NCBI RefSeq assembly: GCF_947503375.1
Contig: NZ_CANNDQ010000008.1
Location: forward strand, 62,001 to 126,000
From: an uncultured Psychroserpens sp.
GTDB taxonomy: Bacteria > Bacteroidota > Bacteroidia > Flavobacteriales > Flavobacteriaceae
Direction of reading: 5' to 3'
DNA length: 64,000 nt
Made by a program: the position numbers and the translations under genes. Below, piece after piece: positions 9,023-18,588 of the stretch. Below the pieces are notes generated by a model. It did no database searches. It saw nothing but the letters and a program-made list of their open reading frames with translations, and was not told where the DNA came from. Numbering within the stretch: position 1 is the first letter of the stretch; every line of letters begins with the position of its first letter.

Positions 9023-9838
9023 ATGAAGCAATTACAACAGCATGTTGAGAACGCATGGAATGATCGTTCTCTTCTAAGTAGCAAAACAACTATAGAAAGT
9101 ATTAGGCGTGTTATAGATCTTTTAGATGAAGGCTCTTTAAGAGTTGCTGAACCATCTGCTAATGGTTGGCAGGTTAATGAGTGGGTAAAAAAAGCTGTAG
9201 TACTCTATTTTCCAATACAAAAAATGGAAACACTAGAAGCTGGTATTTTTGAATACCATGACAAAATACCACTAAAAAGAGGTTATGAAAAAAGAGGGAT
9301 TCGAGTTGTTCCTAATGCCGTAGCACGCCATGGAGCTTACATTTCTGCTGGAACAATTTTAATGCCTAGTTACGTAAATATAGGTGCATATGTTGACGAA
9401 GGAACTATGGTTGATACTTGGGCAACTGTTGGTAGTTGTGCACAAATTGGCAAAAATGTTCATCTCTCTGGAGGTGTTGGTATTGGTGGTGTTCTAGAGC
9501 CTTTACAAGCAGCTCCTGTAATTATAGAAGATGGTGCTTTTATAGGCTCACGCTGTATTGTTGTAGAAGGTGTTCGGGTTGAAAAGGAAGCTGTTTTAGG
9601 CGCTAATGTGGTATTAACAATGAGTACAAAAATTATAGATGTTACTGGTAATGAGCCTATTGAAATGAAAGGTGTTGTGCCAGAACGTTCTGTAGTTATC
9701 CCAGGAAGTTATACCAAGACTTTTGCTGCAGGTAATTATAATGTGCCTTGTGCTTTAATTATTGGTAAACGAAAAGAAAGTACCAACAAGAAAACATCTC
9801 TTAACGATGCCTTACGTGAATACAATGTAGCCGTTTAA
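9023..9838 (+). CDS. dapD: 2,3,4,5-tetrahydropyridine-2,6-dicarboxylate N-succinyltransferase
   Basis: Cytosolic enzyme of the succinylase branch of lysine/diaminopimelate synthesis, using succinyl-CoA. The 271-aa protein has an N-terminal helical part and a long left-handed beta-helix with hexapeptide repeats. It shows the family segments PNAVARHGAYI, VDTWATVGSCAQIG and SGGVGIGGVLEPLQA. The length matches the family. The downstream glycosyltransferase starts 13 bp later and may be read through from here. Confidence 0.95.
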   Translation: MKQLQQHVENAWNDRSLLSSKTTIESIRRVIDLLDEGSLRVAEPSANGWQVNEWVKKAVVLYFPIQKMETLEAGIFEYHDKIPLKRGYEKRGIRVVPNAVARHGAYISAGTILMPSYVNIGAYVDEGTMVDTWATVGSCAQIGKNVHLSGGVGIGGVLEPLQAAPVIIEDGAFIGSRCIVVEGVRVEKEAVLGANVVLTMSTKIIDVTGNEPIEMKGVVPERSVVIPGSYTKTFAAGNYNVPCALIIGKRKESTNKKTSLNDALREYNVAV

Positions 9839-9851
9839 CACTTAAGATAAT

Positions 9852-10907
9852 TTGAAAGTATTAATCATACAGCAAAAAATGATTGGTGATGTGCTCACCA
9901 CAAGTATCTTGTTTGAGGCACTAAAGACCGAACATCCTAATGCCGAACTACATTATGTAATAAACTCGCACACATTTGCTGTTGTAGAACATAACCCATT
10001 TATAGATAAGTTTCTAGTTGTTACATCAGAAATTGAACAAAACAAAACTGTTTTTCTCAAGTTTTTAAAGTTTATACAAAAAGAAAAATACGATGTTGTA
10101 ATTGATGTATACTCAAAGTTTTCTAGTAATTTAATGACAAAATTTTCTGGTGCTGCTGTGAAAATCTCAAAGTACAAATGGTATACGTCTTATTATTACA
10201 CACATACTTTTAAGGAAGCCAAAATACCTAAAACCAATGCTGGCTTAGCTATAGAAAATAGATTACAGTTGCTACAACCTATTTGTAACTCGATCCCGAA
10301 GCCTATTCGGCCAAAGATCTATTTAACGCCTGAGGAAATAAAATCTGCTGAACAATTTCTTTTAGGTAACCACATTAATTTATCAAAACCTTTATATATG
10401 ATTAGTGTTTTAGGAAGTGGTGATAGCAAAACATATCCCTTAGCACATATGGCTAAGGTTATCGATTTTATAGTTGAACATACGAGCGGACAAATTTTGT
10501 TCAATTACATTCCAAAACAAATTCACGAAGCGAAAACAGTCTATAATTTTTGTGCTGAAGAAACAAAAACACATATTTTTTTCGATGTTTTTGGGAAAAG
10601 TTTGCGAGAGTTCTTAGCCATCACTAATCATTGTACAGCATTGATCGGGAATGAAGGTGGTGCTGTAAATATGGCTAAGGCATTAGACATTCCTACGTTT
10701 ACCATATTTTCACCTTGGATACAAAAGGAAGCTTGGAACATGTTTGAAGATGGCACAACACATGTCTCGGTTCACTTAAAAGATTACAACCCAGAAGTTA
10801 TAGAAAAGTCTAGCTCAAAAGCTTTAAAAGCTAATTATAAATCGCTTTACGAAATGATCAAACCAGACTTGTTCTTTGGAGAATTAAAACAATTTATTAA
10901 GGTGTAG
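9852..10907 (+). CDS. Glycosyltransferase family 9 (heptosyltransferase-like)
   Basis: GT-B-fold enzyme of 351 aa resembling LPS heptosyltransferases. The protein opens directly with the beta-strand typical of the family (KVLIIQQKMIGDVLTTSILFEAL), which supports the TTG start at 9,852; the first ATG would cut this strand off. The nucleotide-sugar site shows as GNEGGAVNMAKALDIPTFTIF. It probably adds a sugar to the LPS inner core at the inner membrane. Its 3' end overlaps the convergent YrbL-like gene by 11 bp. Confidence 0.85.
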   Translation: MKVLIIQQKMIGDVLTTSILFEALKTEHPNAELHYVINSHTFAVVEHNPFIDKFLVVTSEIEQNKTVFLKFLKFIQKEKYDVVIDVYSKFSSNLMTKFSGAAVKISKYKWYTSYYYTHTFKEAKIPKTNAGLAIENRLQLLQPICNSIPKPIRPKIYLTPEEIKSAEQFLLGNHINLSKPLYMISVLGSGDSKTYPLAHMAKVIDFIVEHTSGQILFNYIPKQIHEAKTVYNFCAEETKTHIFFDVFGKSLREFLAITNHCTALIGNEGGAVNMAKALDIPTFTIFSPWIQKEAWNMFEDGTTHVSVHLKDYNPEVIEKSSSKALKANYKSLYEMIKPDLFFGELKQFIKV

Positions 10908-11517
10908 TGTCGTACTGTATACGTACTTCTTTTATATATTCTCGTTGTGCCTCAATAGACTGAAGTCTAGATTTTACTAAACGTCTTTCTACCTTTTTTT
11001 TCGCAAAGTAACCAAACCAATCTGCTAATGGCAAAAAATCACGATGACCAATACCATCAATAATTACCAATTGAATCGATCCATCTTTTAAAACTTGGCA
11101 ACATATATTTCTAGCTCTACAATCGCCAACAAAAACACGATGTTTTATCATTTGATGCTTTAAACGTTGTACAGCTTCAAATAGTTGATCGTCACTAAAC
11201 GGACTATCATCCATCAACAAGTAATCTAATAATGTCTTTGATATCTTTAGCGTGGTTTCATCTTTCACAAGATCATAAACAAAACCTTCACCATAATTGG
11301 TATCTACTGTACCATGATACATAGCATAAAACGGATAATCAAACTTATTCTTATCCTTTTTACTTATTTTTTCGTAATATTTTATTTCCTTATAAAGATG
11401 TACTTCTTCAACTTCAGGCTTACCAATTTTTATACACAATTGATTATTATCAGGATGAAGATAGCACTTCCTTGCAAAGCCTTCAGCAATATAGTCTTCG
11501 TCATTAATGATTATCAT
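10897..11517 (-). CDS. YrbL-family kinase-like protein
   Basis: Small protein-kinase-like fold (206 aa) of the PhoP-regulated YrbL family. A catalytic-loop-like GDCRARN segment is near residue 138, where kinases have HGDxxxxN, and IIDGIG stands where DFG would be. Family members are often near LPS genes and related to LPS-core kinases. The stop overlaps the GT9 gene on the other strand, and its start overlaps the stop of the upstream GT2 gene (ATGA type), so the two minus genes are co-translated. The biochemical substrate is unknown. Confidence 0.7.
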   Translation of the reverse strand: MIIINDEDYIAEGFARKCYLHPDNNQLCIKIGKPEVEEVHLYKEIKYYEKISKKDKNKFDYPFYAMYHGTVDTNYGEGFVYDLVKDETTLKISKTLLDYLLMDDSPFSDDQLFEAVQRLKHQMIKHRVFVGDCRARNICCQVLKDGSIQLVIIDGIGHRDFLPLADWFGYFAKKKVERRLVKSRLQSIEAQREYIKEVRIQYDTTP

Positions 11518-12344
11518 TGCGTGATGTGTTTATCAATTCCATGTAGTGTTCGTTTCACCTTATTAGATTTCGTAGTTGCTCTAATAGCCTTATTCTTTTC
11601 TATCATTTCTGGTCTCACATAACCGCGTTCATGATCTAGATGCAAACAAATAGCACTATATCGTATTTGTTTGGCTTTCAATCCAGCATTAAATAACCGT
11701 TCTCCTAACTCCCGATCTTCACCTCCATATTGCATGCGTTCATCATACCCATTTGCTGCAATAATATCTGCTTTATATCCTGAAGCATTGTGACCATTCC
11801 ACGTGGCAGTTGTAGGTGTAAAGCTATTCAGTAGTTTTTGTTTGATTCCCTTAGCGGTAATCTTATTATTTTTAAATGATGGTTTTAGCCCATGTTGTTT
11901 CAACCAATTGATGTCAAAACAGCGTTGCGATTTAATATCATCTTCTGAAATCAATTCACTAATAGCCATTGGTAACTTAAAATAACCACCAGATAAGAAA
12001 TACCCATTACTTTTATTTTTAAGATGTACCTGAAGAAAATCTTTTCTGGCTATACAATCGCCATCAGTGTAAACTAAATAATGCCCTTTACTGGCAAGAG
12101 TAGCTTTATTGAGTATTATGGTTTTTTGAAATCCGTTATCTTCGTGCCAAATGTGCTGAATAGGATAACGCACCTGCTTTGTCATAGCTTCAATTAACAA
12201 TTTGGTTGCTTCGCCAGAGCCATCATCAGCAATAACAACTTCAAACCCCTCGACTGTTTGCACATCAAAACTCCACAACACTTTTTGCAACCACTTAGGA
12301 TTATTATAGGTACTAATTATTACTGATGTATGAATAGATTCCAT
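11514..12344 (-). CDS. Glycosyltransferase family 2
   Basis: GT-A enzyme of 276 aa with VIISTYNNPKWLQ at the start, VIADDGSGEAT for nucleotide binding, and a DxD metal motif in YTDGDCIARKD. The C-terminal part (YGGEDRELGERLFNAG) resembles the galactosyltransferase-type C-terminal domain seen in many flavobacterial GT2 proteins. No membrane segment. It is translationally coupled to the YrbL-like gene (4-bp overlap), suggesting both act on the same LPS-core sugar. Confidence 0.85.
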   Translation of the reverse strand: MESIHTSVIISTYNNPKWLQKVLWSFDVQTVEGFEVVIADDGSGEATKLLIEAMTKQVRYPIQHIWHEDNGFQKTIILNKATLASKGHYLVYTDGDCIARKDFLQVHLKNKSNGYFLSGGYFKLPMAISELISEDDIKSQRCFDINWLKQHGLKPSFKNNKITAKGIKQKLLNSFTPTTATWNGHNASGYKADIIAANGYDERMQYGGEDRELGERLFNAGLKAKQIRYSAICLHLDHERGYVRPEMIEKNKAIRATTKSNKVKRTLHGIDKHITQ

Positions 12345-12381
12345 TGCCTCAAAAATAGTTATTTTTACTAACTCTAACGTA

Positions 12382-13167
12382 TTGTATTTTATTTTGAATC
12401 ACAAAAATTCTACATTATCGGCTTTGATAATTACCTATAACGAAATCGACCACATTGATGCGGTTATAGAACACTTAAATTTTGCTGATGAGATCATAGT
12501 GGTAGATTCTTATAGTACAGATGGTACTTTTGAAAGATTATCAGAGTTAGCTCATGTGAAGGTTATTCTACATGAATTTAAAAACTTTGCTGAGCAGCGT
12601 AACTTTGCCATTGAGCAAGCCACTTGTGAATGGATATTATTTATTGATGCCGACGAACGTTTACCAGAAGAATTACAACTTGAAATTATTGAAACAGTTA
12701 AAAAAGACACGTCTATTCAAGCTTATAAAATTCCAAGACGTTTTATGTTCAATGATAAAGTAATGCGTTACAGTGGACTACAAACAGATCGTGTATTTAG
12801 GCTTTTTAAAAAGGATATTGCCAAATACAGGGCAGATAAATTGGTACATGAACTTTTGGATTTTAAAGGTGATCATCGAATATTGAAACATGCTATGCTG
12901 CATTACTCATTTAGTGATTATGAAAGCTATAAGCGAAAAACAGAGCATTATGGACTACTTAAGGCTCAAGAGTTATTTAAAAATGGAAAGCGACCAAATT
13001 GGTTTCATTTTTACATAAGACCAGCTTATAAATTCTTAACTAATTATGTCTTTAGATTAGGGTTTTTAGATGGAAAAGAAGGTTATATCATTTGTACACT
13101 TAATGCCTACGGCGTATTTTTTAGATATAAAGCATTAGAGCAGTTATTTATTTCTGCGCCAAAATAA
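12382..13167 (+). CDS. Glycosyltransferase family 2 (WaaE/LpsE-like)
   Basis: GT2 enzyme of 261 aa. It has LSALIITYNEIDHIDAVI, a DxD-type motif in LFIDADERLPEEL near residue 90, and an ARNFAI-like AEQRNFAIEQA segment characteristic of the WaaE/KdtX group that adds glucose to LPS core. No ATG is available in front of the domain; TTG at 12,382 or TTG at 12,394 are both possible starts. The last 24 bp overlap the convergent LPS-kinase-like gene. Confidence 0.8.
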   Translation: MYFILNHKNSTLSALIITYNEIDHIDAVIEHLNFADEIIVVDSYSTDGTFERLSELAHVKVILHEFKNFAEQRNFAIEQATCEWILFIDADERLPEELQLEIIETVKKDTSIQAYKIPRRFMFNDKVMRYSGLQTDRVFRLFKKDIAKYRADKLVHELLDFKGDHRILKHAMLHYSFSDYESYKRKTEHYGLLKAQELFKNGKRPNWFHFYIRPAYKFLTNYVFRLGFLDGKEGYIICTLNAYGVFFRYKALEQLFISAPK

Positions 13168-13908
13168 AATCTTGTTTTTAAGTTTGCGTTTTCTGTGATA
13201 TCTATTTTGAAATGCTTCAGTTTCACTCCACATGATATCAAATATTGCATTGTAATCTTCTCCAGAGCATTTGGAATACTCATCACTCATGATCTCTACC
13301 ATAAATTTATGTGTCGTTAGCTTTGAGAAGTTCTTAATTCGTGTTTCAAAATCTAACGTTTTGAATTCCATCCTATTTAAATCTACTAAAAAAAAGGCAT
13401 AACTATCACCTTCCGTCTTGATTAACGTATTGCCAGGAGAATGGTCAAGAAAATGCACTTTTTTTTGATGAAGCTTATAAGTAAATCTTGTAAACGCACG
13501 TAAAATGGCTTCATGATTTGGATAATTAAAGTCTGTAGTTAACTCTCTGTAAGTTAGGTCACAATCTAGTTGCTGACTTATATAATAACTTTTTTTAAAA
13601 AGTAAAGGTGTTTTAAATTCATAATATGCTATAGGCTGAGGTGTACCTATATCCAAACTTTGAAGCCAATTTCCATATTCAAAAGAGCGTTGCGCTTTAC
13701 TTTTTCTGAAAAAACGATACGCAATTTGATTAATTAAATTTGGAGTGCGAAACGACTTTACATTGATAGTCATTCCGTTAAGATCAAATAACTTGAGTGA
13801 ATTTCTATCTTGATTACCGAAAGGTTCGCCTTTAGTATCAAAATGAGTGATGCAATCGGTTAATATTTCTGAATCTTTAGAAAAAGACGAATTGACCATA
13901 TAATTCAT
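13144..13908 (-). CDS. LPS core kinase-like protein (KdkA/WaaP/InaA type)
   Basis: Protein of 254 aa with the eukaryotic-like kinase fold seen in Kdo kinase and heptose kinase. The catalytic loop reads LDHSPGNTLI (around residues 148-157) and the metal-binding segment is FLVDLNRMEF. It probably phosphorylates an inner-core LPS sugar, as many Bacteroidota LPS cores carry phosphorylated Kdo; this is inference from the family. It overlaps the convergent GT2 gene by 24 bp. Confidence 0.75.
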   Translation of the reverse strand: MNYMVNSSFSKDSEILTDCITHFDTKGEPFGNQDRNSLKLFDLNGMTINVKSFRTPNLINQIAYRFFRKSKAQRSFEYGNWLQSLDIGTPQPIAYYEFKTPLLFKKSYYISQQLDCDLTYRELTTDFNYPNHEAILRAFTRFTYKLHQKKVHFLDHSPGNTLIKTEGDSYAFFLVDLNRMEFKTLDFETRIKNFSKLTTHKFMVEIMSDEYSKCSGEDYNAIFDIMWSETEAFQNRYHRKRKLKNKILFWRRNK

Positions 13909-14000
13909 ATTACAATATTACAACTATATTTTATTTTAATTAAGTGATTAATTAGCAATTGAAATGCTTTTTTGATTAATTTGTAACAAATCCTTTTTGC

Positions 14001-15080
14001 ATGAAAGAAATCCTTTTGGAGTCACATAATATTAGTAATTTATTCTTTGGTTTTGGGCAGTTTAACTATCATCTTATCGATGCGTTAAGTAAGCACGAAG
14101 AGCTGCTTAAAAAGAATGGCTTATCATTAACGTTATTGAGTAAAAACCCATCACAACTTGCTCAAGACTTTTCAAATGATTTTATCTATAAAAAATACCA
14201 TTCTTTACAACGCAAACCACTATTTAGAATTAGAAAAAAATACGATCTCTGGCATTCATTAAATCAAAACACAAAAGTAGAACCTTATCATAGAATTCCT
14301 TATTTGTTAACGATTCATGATGTTAATTTTATGGAAGAAGTTACTGGTGATGATTTAGAAAAACGCAAGCAGCTATTTATTGAAAAGCTTAATCGTAGTC
14401 ATGCTATCACTTATATTTCAAATTATGCGAAGGCAATGACCCATAAATATTTTGATGTTCCTAATGTGGATGAGTTCATTATCTATAATGGGAGCCCAAC
14501 TAATGCTTTAGATATTCCAGAAAATTATCAACCAAAGATATTGCCAAAACAGCCTTATTTGTTTTCAATAGGTGAATTCCTAGAAAAAAAGAATTTTCAC
14601 ACTCTAGTAGAAATGTTAGTTCATTTACCAAATATTAGTTTGATTTTATCGGGTAAACAAACTACTTCTTATGGCAATACCATTAATAATTTAGTTGTGT
14701 CTTTGGGACTAGAAGATCGTGTGTTTGTTACAGGTAAAATAAGTGAACTTGACAAGAATTATTATTACAAGAACTGCTTAGCCTTTACTTTTCCTTCGTT
14801 GAGAGAGGGATTTGGCATTCCTCCTATTGAGGCTATGAAATATGGCAAACCTGTCTTTTTATCTAACAAGAGTTCGCTTCCTGAAGTTGGTGGCAAGCAT
14901 GCATTTTATTGGAATCATTTCGACCCAGAGTATATGGCTAAAATAGTCACTGATGGCTTAGATGCATATTCAAAAGACCAAAACAATTACACCAAAAATT
15001 ACATAACTCATGCTAACTCTTATGATTGGCAAAAAACAGCATTAGAATATATTTCAGTATATAACAGCTTACTTAAATAA
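14001..15080 (+). CDS. Glycosyltransferase family 4
   Basis: GT-B retaining glycosyltransferase of 359 aa. The C-terminal donor domain has LFSIGEFLEKKNFHTLVE and the family EX7E motif (EGFGIPPIE, in SLREGFGIPPIEAMKYGKP). The N-terminal part opens with a short acceptor domain (SNLFFGFGQFNYHL). It is likely to act in surface-glycan assembly with its neighbours. Its 3' end overlaps the convergent gene by 12 bp. Confidence 0.85.
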   Translation: MKEILLESHNISNLFFGFGQFNYHLIDALSKHEELLKKNGLSLTLLSKNPSQLAQDFSNDFIYKKYHSLQRKPLFRIRKKYDLWHSLNQNTKVEPYHRIPYLLTIHDVNFMEEVTGDDLEKRKQLFIEKLNRSHAITYISNYAKAMTHKYFDVPNVDEFIIYNGSPTNALDIPENYQPKILPKQPYLFSIGEFLEKKNFHTLVEMLVHLPNISLILSGKQTTSYGNTINNLVVSLGLEDRVFVTGKISELDKNYYYKNCLAFTFPSLREGFGIPPIEAMKYGKPVFLSNKSSLPEVGGKHAFYWNHFDPEYMAKIVTDGLDAYSKDQNNYTKNYITHANSYDWQKTALEYISVYNSLLK

Positions 15081-15929
15081 AAATTTGAACCATTGTCCAA
15101 AGTTTTTGCCAAAGACGAAAAATTTAGATGGTAAAATATCTTTTCTCTTAAGCAAGTTTGTTTTAAGTTCAGCAATGTTCTGCCCCTTTATGAAGATAAG
15201 GTTTTTCCATTTTTCAGGTTCGATATAGAAAAAATTCTGCATACTCTTATAGTTTTCAGAGTTTACAGATTTCCATTTCGTCATGAATGAATCATTAACC
15301 TGAGTGTTATGTCCCCAATTTTCAAGTTTTTGTTCAAGTTCAGCTTCAGTTCTAGATAAGCATTCATGCAAAACAACATGCCTAGTATAAATAATTTGCT
15401 GCTTAGCTTTTCGTCCAACTCTATAATCTGGCTGATTTGTAGTAACCAAAACTCGTGTTGGCTCTTCAACCAAAAGATAACCATTATCAATTTTTTTGTA
15501 CATATTGTATAAAAAAGCTGCTATTTGAATAGGTTTTTTGTTAGGCTCAAGCAATTCTTCCCGATCTTTTAGATCTTTGACAAACGATTTGAAATCAACA
15601 AAATATTCGTCTGCATCTAATTGAACGCACCAGTTATCTAAACCCATTTCTTGAGATAGCATCATGCGCTCTCTAACTTCGCATTCCATAGTGGTAAGAC
15701 CTTTTACATAAAAGTTAGCTTTATAAATTACAATTTTATCTTTTATATCTATTTCTTCTATCCATTCAAAAAAACGGTTGTCAATTGAAAAGGTATCGCC
15801 TTTCCATGTCTTTAGGTTTTGATCAATAGCCAAAAAGATTTTATCTGCATCATCGTACACAAATGGGATTGCTTTTTTAAGCAATTCATAATCATAAGAA
15901 ACTAAAAAACCGACATGGATTTTTTTCAT
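15069..15929 (-). CDS. GT2-like glycosyltransferase (GT-A fold), unusual
   Basis: Protein of 286 aa with a GT-A-like layout. An N-terminal strand (KKIHVGFLVSYDYELLKKAIP) is followed by a clear metal motif in CVQLDADEYF near residue 106. It diverges from ordinary GT2 proteins: the first strand does not carry the usual TYN motif. A predicted sugar transferase of the LPS cluster, with substrate unknown. It overlaps the plus-strand GT4 gene by 12 bp at the 3' end. Confidence 0.65.
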   Translation of the reverse strand: MKKIHVGFLVSYDYELLKKAIPFVYDDADKIFLAIDQNLKTWKGDTFSIDNRFFEWIEEIDIKDKIVIYKANFYVKGLTTMECEVRERMMLSQEMGLDNWCVQLDADEYFVDFKSFVKDLKDREELLEPNKKPIQIAAFLYNMYKKIDNGYLLVEEPTRVLVTTNQPDYRVGRKAKQQIIYTRHVVLHECLSRTEAELEQKLENWGHNTQVNDSFMTKWKSVNSENYKSMQNFFYIEPEKWKNLIFIKGQNIAELKTNLLKRKDILPSKFFVFGKNFGQWFKFLFK

Positions 15930-16007
15930 AAGTTCAATCTATTGAAGTATTAATATGTTGAATAAAATTATTTTTTTACAAATATAATGTTAAGCTTTAT
16001 AAATACT

Positions 16008-16015
16008 TACTTTTG
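16008..16015 (+). promoter_or_regulatory. Putative -7 promoter box for the GT2 gene at 16,035
   Basis: TACTTTTG fits TAnnTTTG and ends 19 bp before the start codon. No convincing -33 element. Confidence 0.4.
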
Positions 16016-16034
16016 CTATTGAAAACATAATTCT

Positions 16035-17030
16035 ATGGCGCAGTTAACAGTAATCATGCCTGTTTATAATGGAGAAAACTATCTAGAAGAAGCTGTAGAT
16101 AGTATTCTCAATCAAACCTTTACTGATTTTATATTATTAGTGCTAAATGACAATTCTACAGATAACACTAAATCTATTTTAGATACGTATTCAGAAAAAG
16201 ATAAACGGTTAAAAGTTATACATAAAACGCAAAATGAAGGTCCGGCAAATTTGCGAAATGAAGGTATTAGTCTTGCAAACACACCTTATATTGCTCTGAT
16301 GGATGCAGATGATATTGCTTTGCCTACTCGTTTTGAAAAACAATTAGATGTTTTGAAGAACAATACCAATATTGGTGTATGTGGTACATGGTTTACCATT
16401 TTTGGAGATAAAAAAGAAAAAACGATAAAACATGCAATCACACATGAGGCCTTAAAAGTTCAATTTTTGAATAGCTGTGGTATTGGTAATCCAACTGTTA
16501 TGTTTAAAGCTTCTGCCGTTGAAGATTTGAAATTTGAACATCAATATGTTCCAGCTGAAGATTATGGGTTTTGGAGTGAGGCTATTAAAACAACAGAATT
16601 CTATAATATTCCTGAGGCTTTGCTACGCTATAGATGGCACCCTAATAACATAAGCCAAACCAAAGAGGAAAACTTAAGAAAAGCAGAAGTGTCAATCAAG
16701 AAAAAACAATTGGAATCTTTTGGCGTTGATGATGATGTGATCCATATGGAAAGCTTCTTAAATGCGGTATCATTAAAGCGTAAACTTTCGCCTGATGCCA
16801 TAATATCTACCATTGAAGCTTCAAAGAAATTAAGAATGAGAAATGCTAAAATCAATTATTATAATCAAGGTGTGTTTGAAGCTCACATAAACAGAACCAT
16901 TGTTAGAACCATAAGAAATGCAAGTTCCTATAACCTAGAGTTTTTTAAATACTTAAAAAATAAGTCAGGTTATTTTAATCAAATTCCAATCCTTGACAAG
17001 ATCATTATATTCTTAAAAAGTCTATTTTAA
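16035..17030 (+). CDS. Glycosyltransferase family 2
   Basis: GT2 enzyme of 331 aa with LTVIMPVYNGENYLEEAVDSI at the start, VLNDNSTDNT, and a strong metal motif MDADDIALPTRFEKQ near residue 92. The C-terminal 100 residues are basic and helical, without a membrane segment. It probably transfers a sugar in the surface-glycan pathway. The 3' end overlaps the convergent GT2 gene by 9 bp. Confidence 0.88.
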   Translation: MAQLTVIMPVYNGENYLEEAVDSILNQTFTDFILLVLNDNSTDNTKSILDTYSEKDKRLKVIHKTQNEGPANLRNEGISLANTPYIALMDADDIALPTRFEKQLDVLKNNTNIGVCGTWFTIFGDKKEKTIKHAITHEALKVQFLNSCGIGNPTVMFKASAVEDLKFEHQYVPAEDYGFWSEAIKTTEFYNIPEALLRYRWHPNNISQTKEENLRKAEVSIKKKQLESFGVDDDVIHMESFLNAVSLKRKLSPDAIISTIEASKKLRMRNAKINYYNQGVFEAHINRTIVRTIRNASSYNLEFFKYLKNKSGYFNQIPILDKIIIFLKSLF

Positions 17031-18014
17031 TAATTGTCTTTTAAAGTACTTAAACTTTGTTCTCAAGCTCGCATGTTTAAAATAAGTTCTCATAAATTTA
17101 AGCTGTGCGTCTGTCAACATCTCCCCTTTATTCTTAAGCTTTAGTGCTCCAAAAGCTGCAGCATTACCTAACGAGTTGAGTACTTTATACATGTTCTTGG
17201 TTCTTGCTTTTGGAATAAGCTCAATGATTTCTCTAATATTTAAATAAGAAGAATAATTTTTAAAATAATTAGATTTAAGCGCATAGACGCCTCCTTGGTG
17301 TTCACGATAGACAGCAGCAATAAAATTCATGAATATACCATCTCCATTTTGCAATAACATGGCATATAATGTATTGTCTTTAAAATATTCAAAATTATTT
17401 ATAGCACTTATCATTAATGCAGACTTCTTGAAAACCACTGTTAGTGTGAGCGTGCAATAAGGCGAAAATATAGTATCAAAATTTATGATTCTGTTGGTTT
17501 CTTCAAAATTGAATTGATTTTCAACAAAATCAAATCCGTTAAAAGATTTATAATTGGTCCAAGACACTACGCAGCTCTGATTAGCTTCTAAAAAATCAAT
17601 TTGTTTTTGTAGTTTCAAAGGATCTATCCAATAGTCATCACCTTCACAAAAGGCAATATAAGTTCCTGTTGACTGATAGAGATTGTACAAAAAATTAAAG
17701 CGTCCTGTAGGATTACCATGAACTTTGATGTTATTTTCTCTGTGATGAAGAAAGAGCTTTATCTTATCTGGATATTTTTCAGCATAAGTCATGCAGATGG
17801 CTCTAGTTTCATCAGTAGAAGCATCTTCTCCAAGTAATATCTCGAACGAAAATGTAGTTTCTTGAGCTAATAAACCATCAAGGCATTCCGCTATATAAGC
17901 TTCATGGTTATAAGTTTGAACACATATTGAAACCAAAGGGTTATCTGGTACTGTATTTTTATATGTTCTTACTTCTCTTTTTTGATATGTTTTTAAGAAC
18001 GAATGAAAGTCCAT
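17022..18014 (-). CDS. Glycosyltransferase family 2
   Basis: GT2 enzyme of 330 aa: VSICVQTYNHEAYIAECLDG, GEDASTDETRAIC, and a metal motif in AFCEGDDYWIDPLKLQKQ near residue 124. It lies 2 bp after the stop of the acyltransferase gene at 18,017-18,574. It is the distal gene of a four-gene minus-strand operon with an aminotransferase and two hexapeptide proteins, and is thus a candidate for transferring the N-acylated amino sugar made by them. Confidence 0.87.
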   Translation of the reverse strand: MDFHSFLKTYQKREVRTYKNTVPDNPLVSICVQTYNHEAYIAECLDGLLAQETTFSFEILLGEDASTDETRAICMTYAEKYPDKIKLFLHHRENNIKVHGNPTGRFNFLYNLYQSTGTYIAFCEGDDYWIDPLKLQKQIDFLEANQSCVVSWTNYKSFNGFDFVENQFNFEETNRIINFDTIFSPYCTLTLTVVFKKSALMISAINNFEYFKDNTLYAMLLQNGDGIFMNFIAAVYREHQGGVYALKSNYFKNYSSYLNIREIIELIPKARTKNMYKVLNSLGNAAAFGALKLKNKGEMLTDAQLKFMRTYFKHASLRTKFKYFKRQLLK

Positions 18015-18016
18015 CG

Positions 18017-18574
18017 CTAATTCCCTGAAGTTTTTCTATAAAACTTCGCAGGACTACCATACCAGATTTCATTAGCAGGCACATCATGTCTTACTTGTGA
18101 ACATGCGCCAATTTCAACATTCTCGCCAATGGTTACTGCAGGCATAATGACTACATTCGCACCAAATTTGCTATTTCTTTTTAAAACACCTGTTTTCTTT
18201 TTGTCATTCTCATTGAGGTTTGGTGTATCTGTAACAACAAAGCCATACTTCATAATAACATAGTCTTCAACAATTGTATTTGCAGACAAAGTACATCGGC
18301 TTCCCATAGAAACATGGCTGCCTAATTTACAATTATCTCTAATTTCACAAAATGAAGTAAAACTACAATGGTCTCCCACTACTGCATTTTTTCCTACTTT
18401 AGTATAGGTTCCAACTTTAGTGTTTTCACCAACTTTAGCATGCTCTAAGACCATTGCATAATTTTCGATAGTAGTATTGTCCCCTATTTCGACGTGATCT
18501 TCAATAACGCAGAAATGACCAATTTTAACATTCTTACCAATTTTGGCAAGAGGTGATATATGTGATGTTTCCAT
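18017..18574 (-). CDS. Hexapeptide-repeat acyltransferase (WlbB/PglD-like sugar N-acyltransferase)
   Basis: Left-handed beta-helix protein of 185 aa built of imperfect [LIV]GxxxX repeats from near the N-terminus (IGKNVKIGHFCVIEDHVEIG) to the end, closing with a typical LbH cap (WYGSPAKFYRK). Such enzymes acetylate the amino group of nucleotide sugars such as UDP-2,3-diamino or dTDP-amino sugars. The operon neighbour is a sugar aminotransferase, which fits. Substrate inferred only. Confidence 0.8.
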   Translation of the reverse strand: METSHISPLAKIGKNVKIGHFCVIEDHVEIGDNTTIENYAMVLEHAKVGENTKVGTYTKVGKNAVVGDHCSFTSFCEIRDNCKLGSHVSMGSRCTLSANTIVEDYVIMKYGFVVTDTPNLNENDKKKTGVLKRNSKFGANVVIMPAVTIGENVEIGACSQVRHDVPANEIWYGSPAKFYRKTSGN

Positions 18575-18588
18575 AATTTAAAATTATA

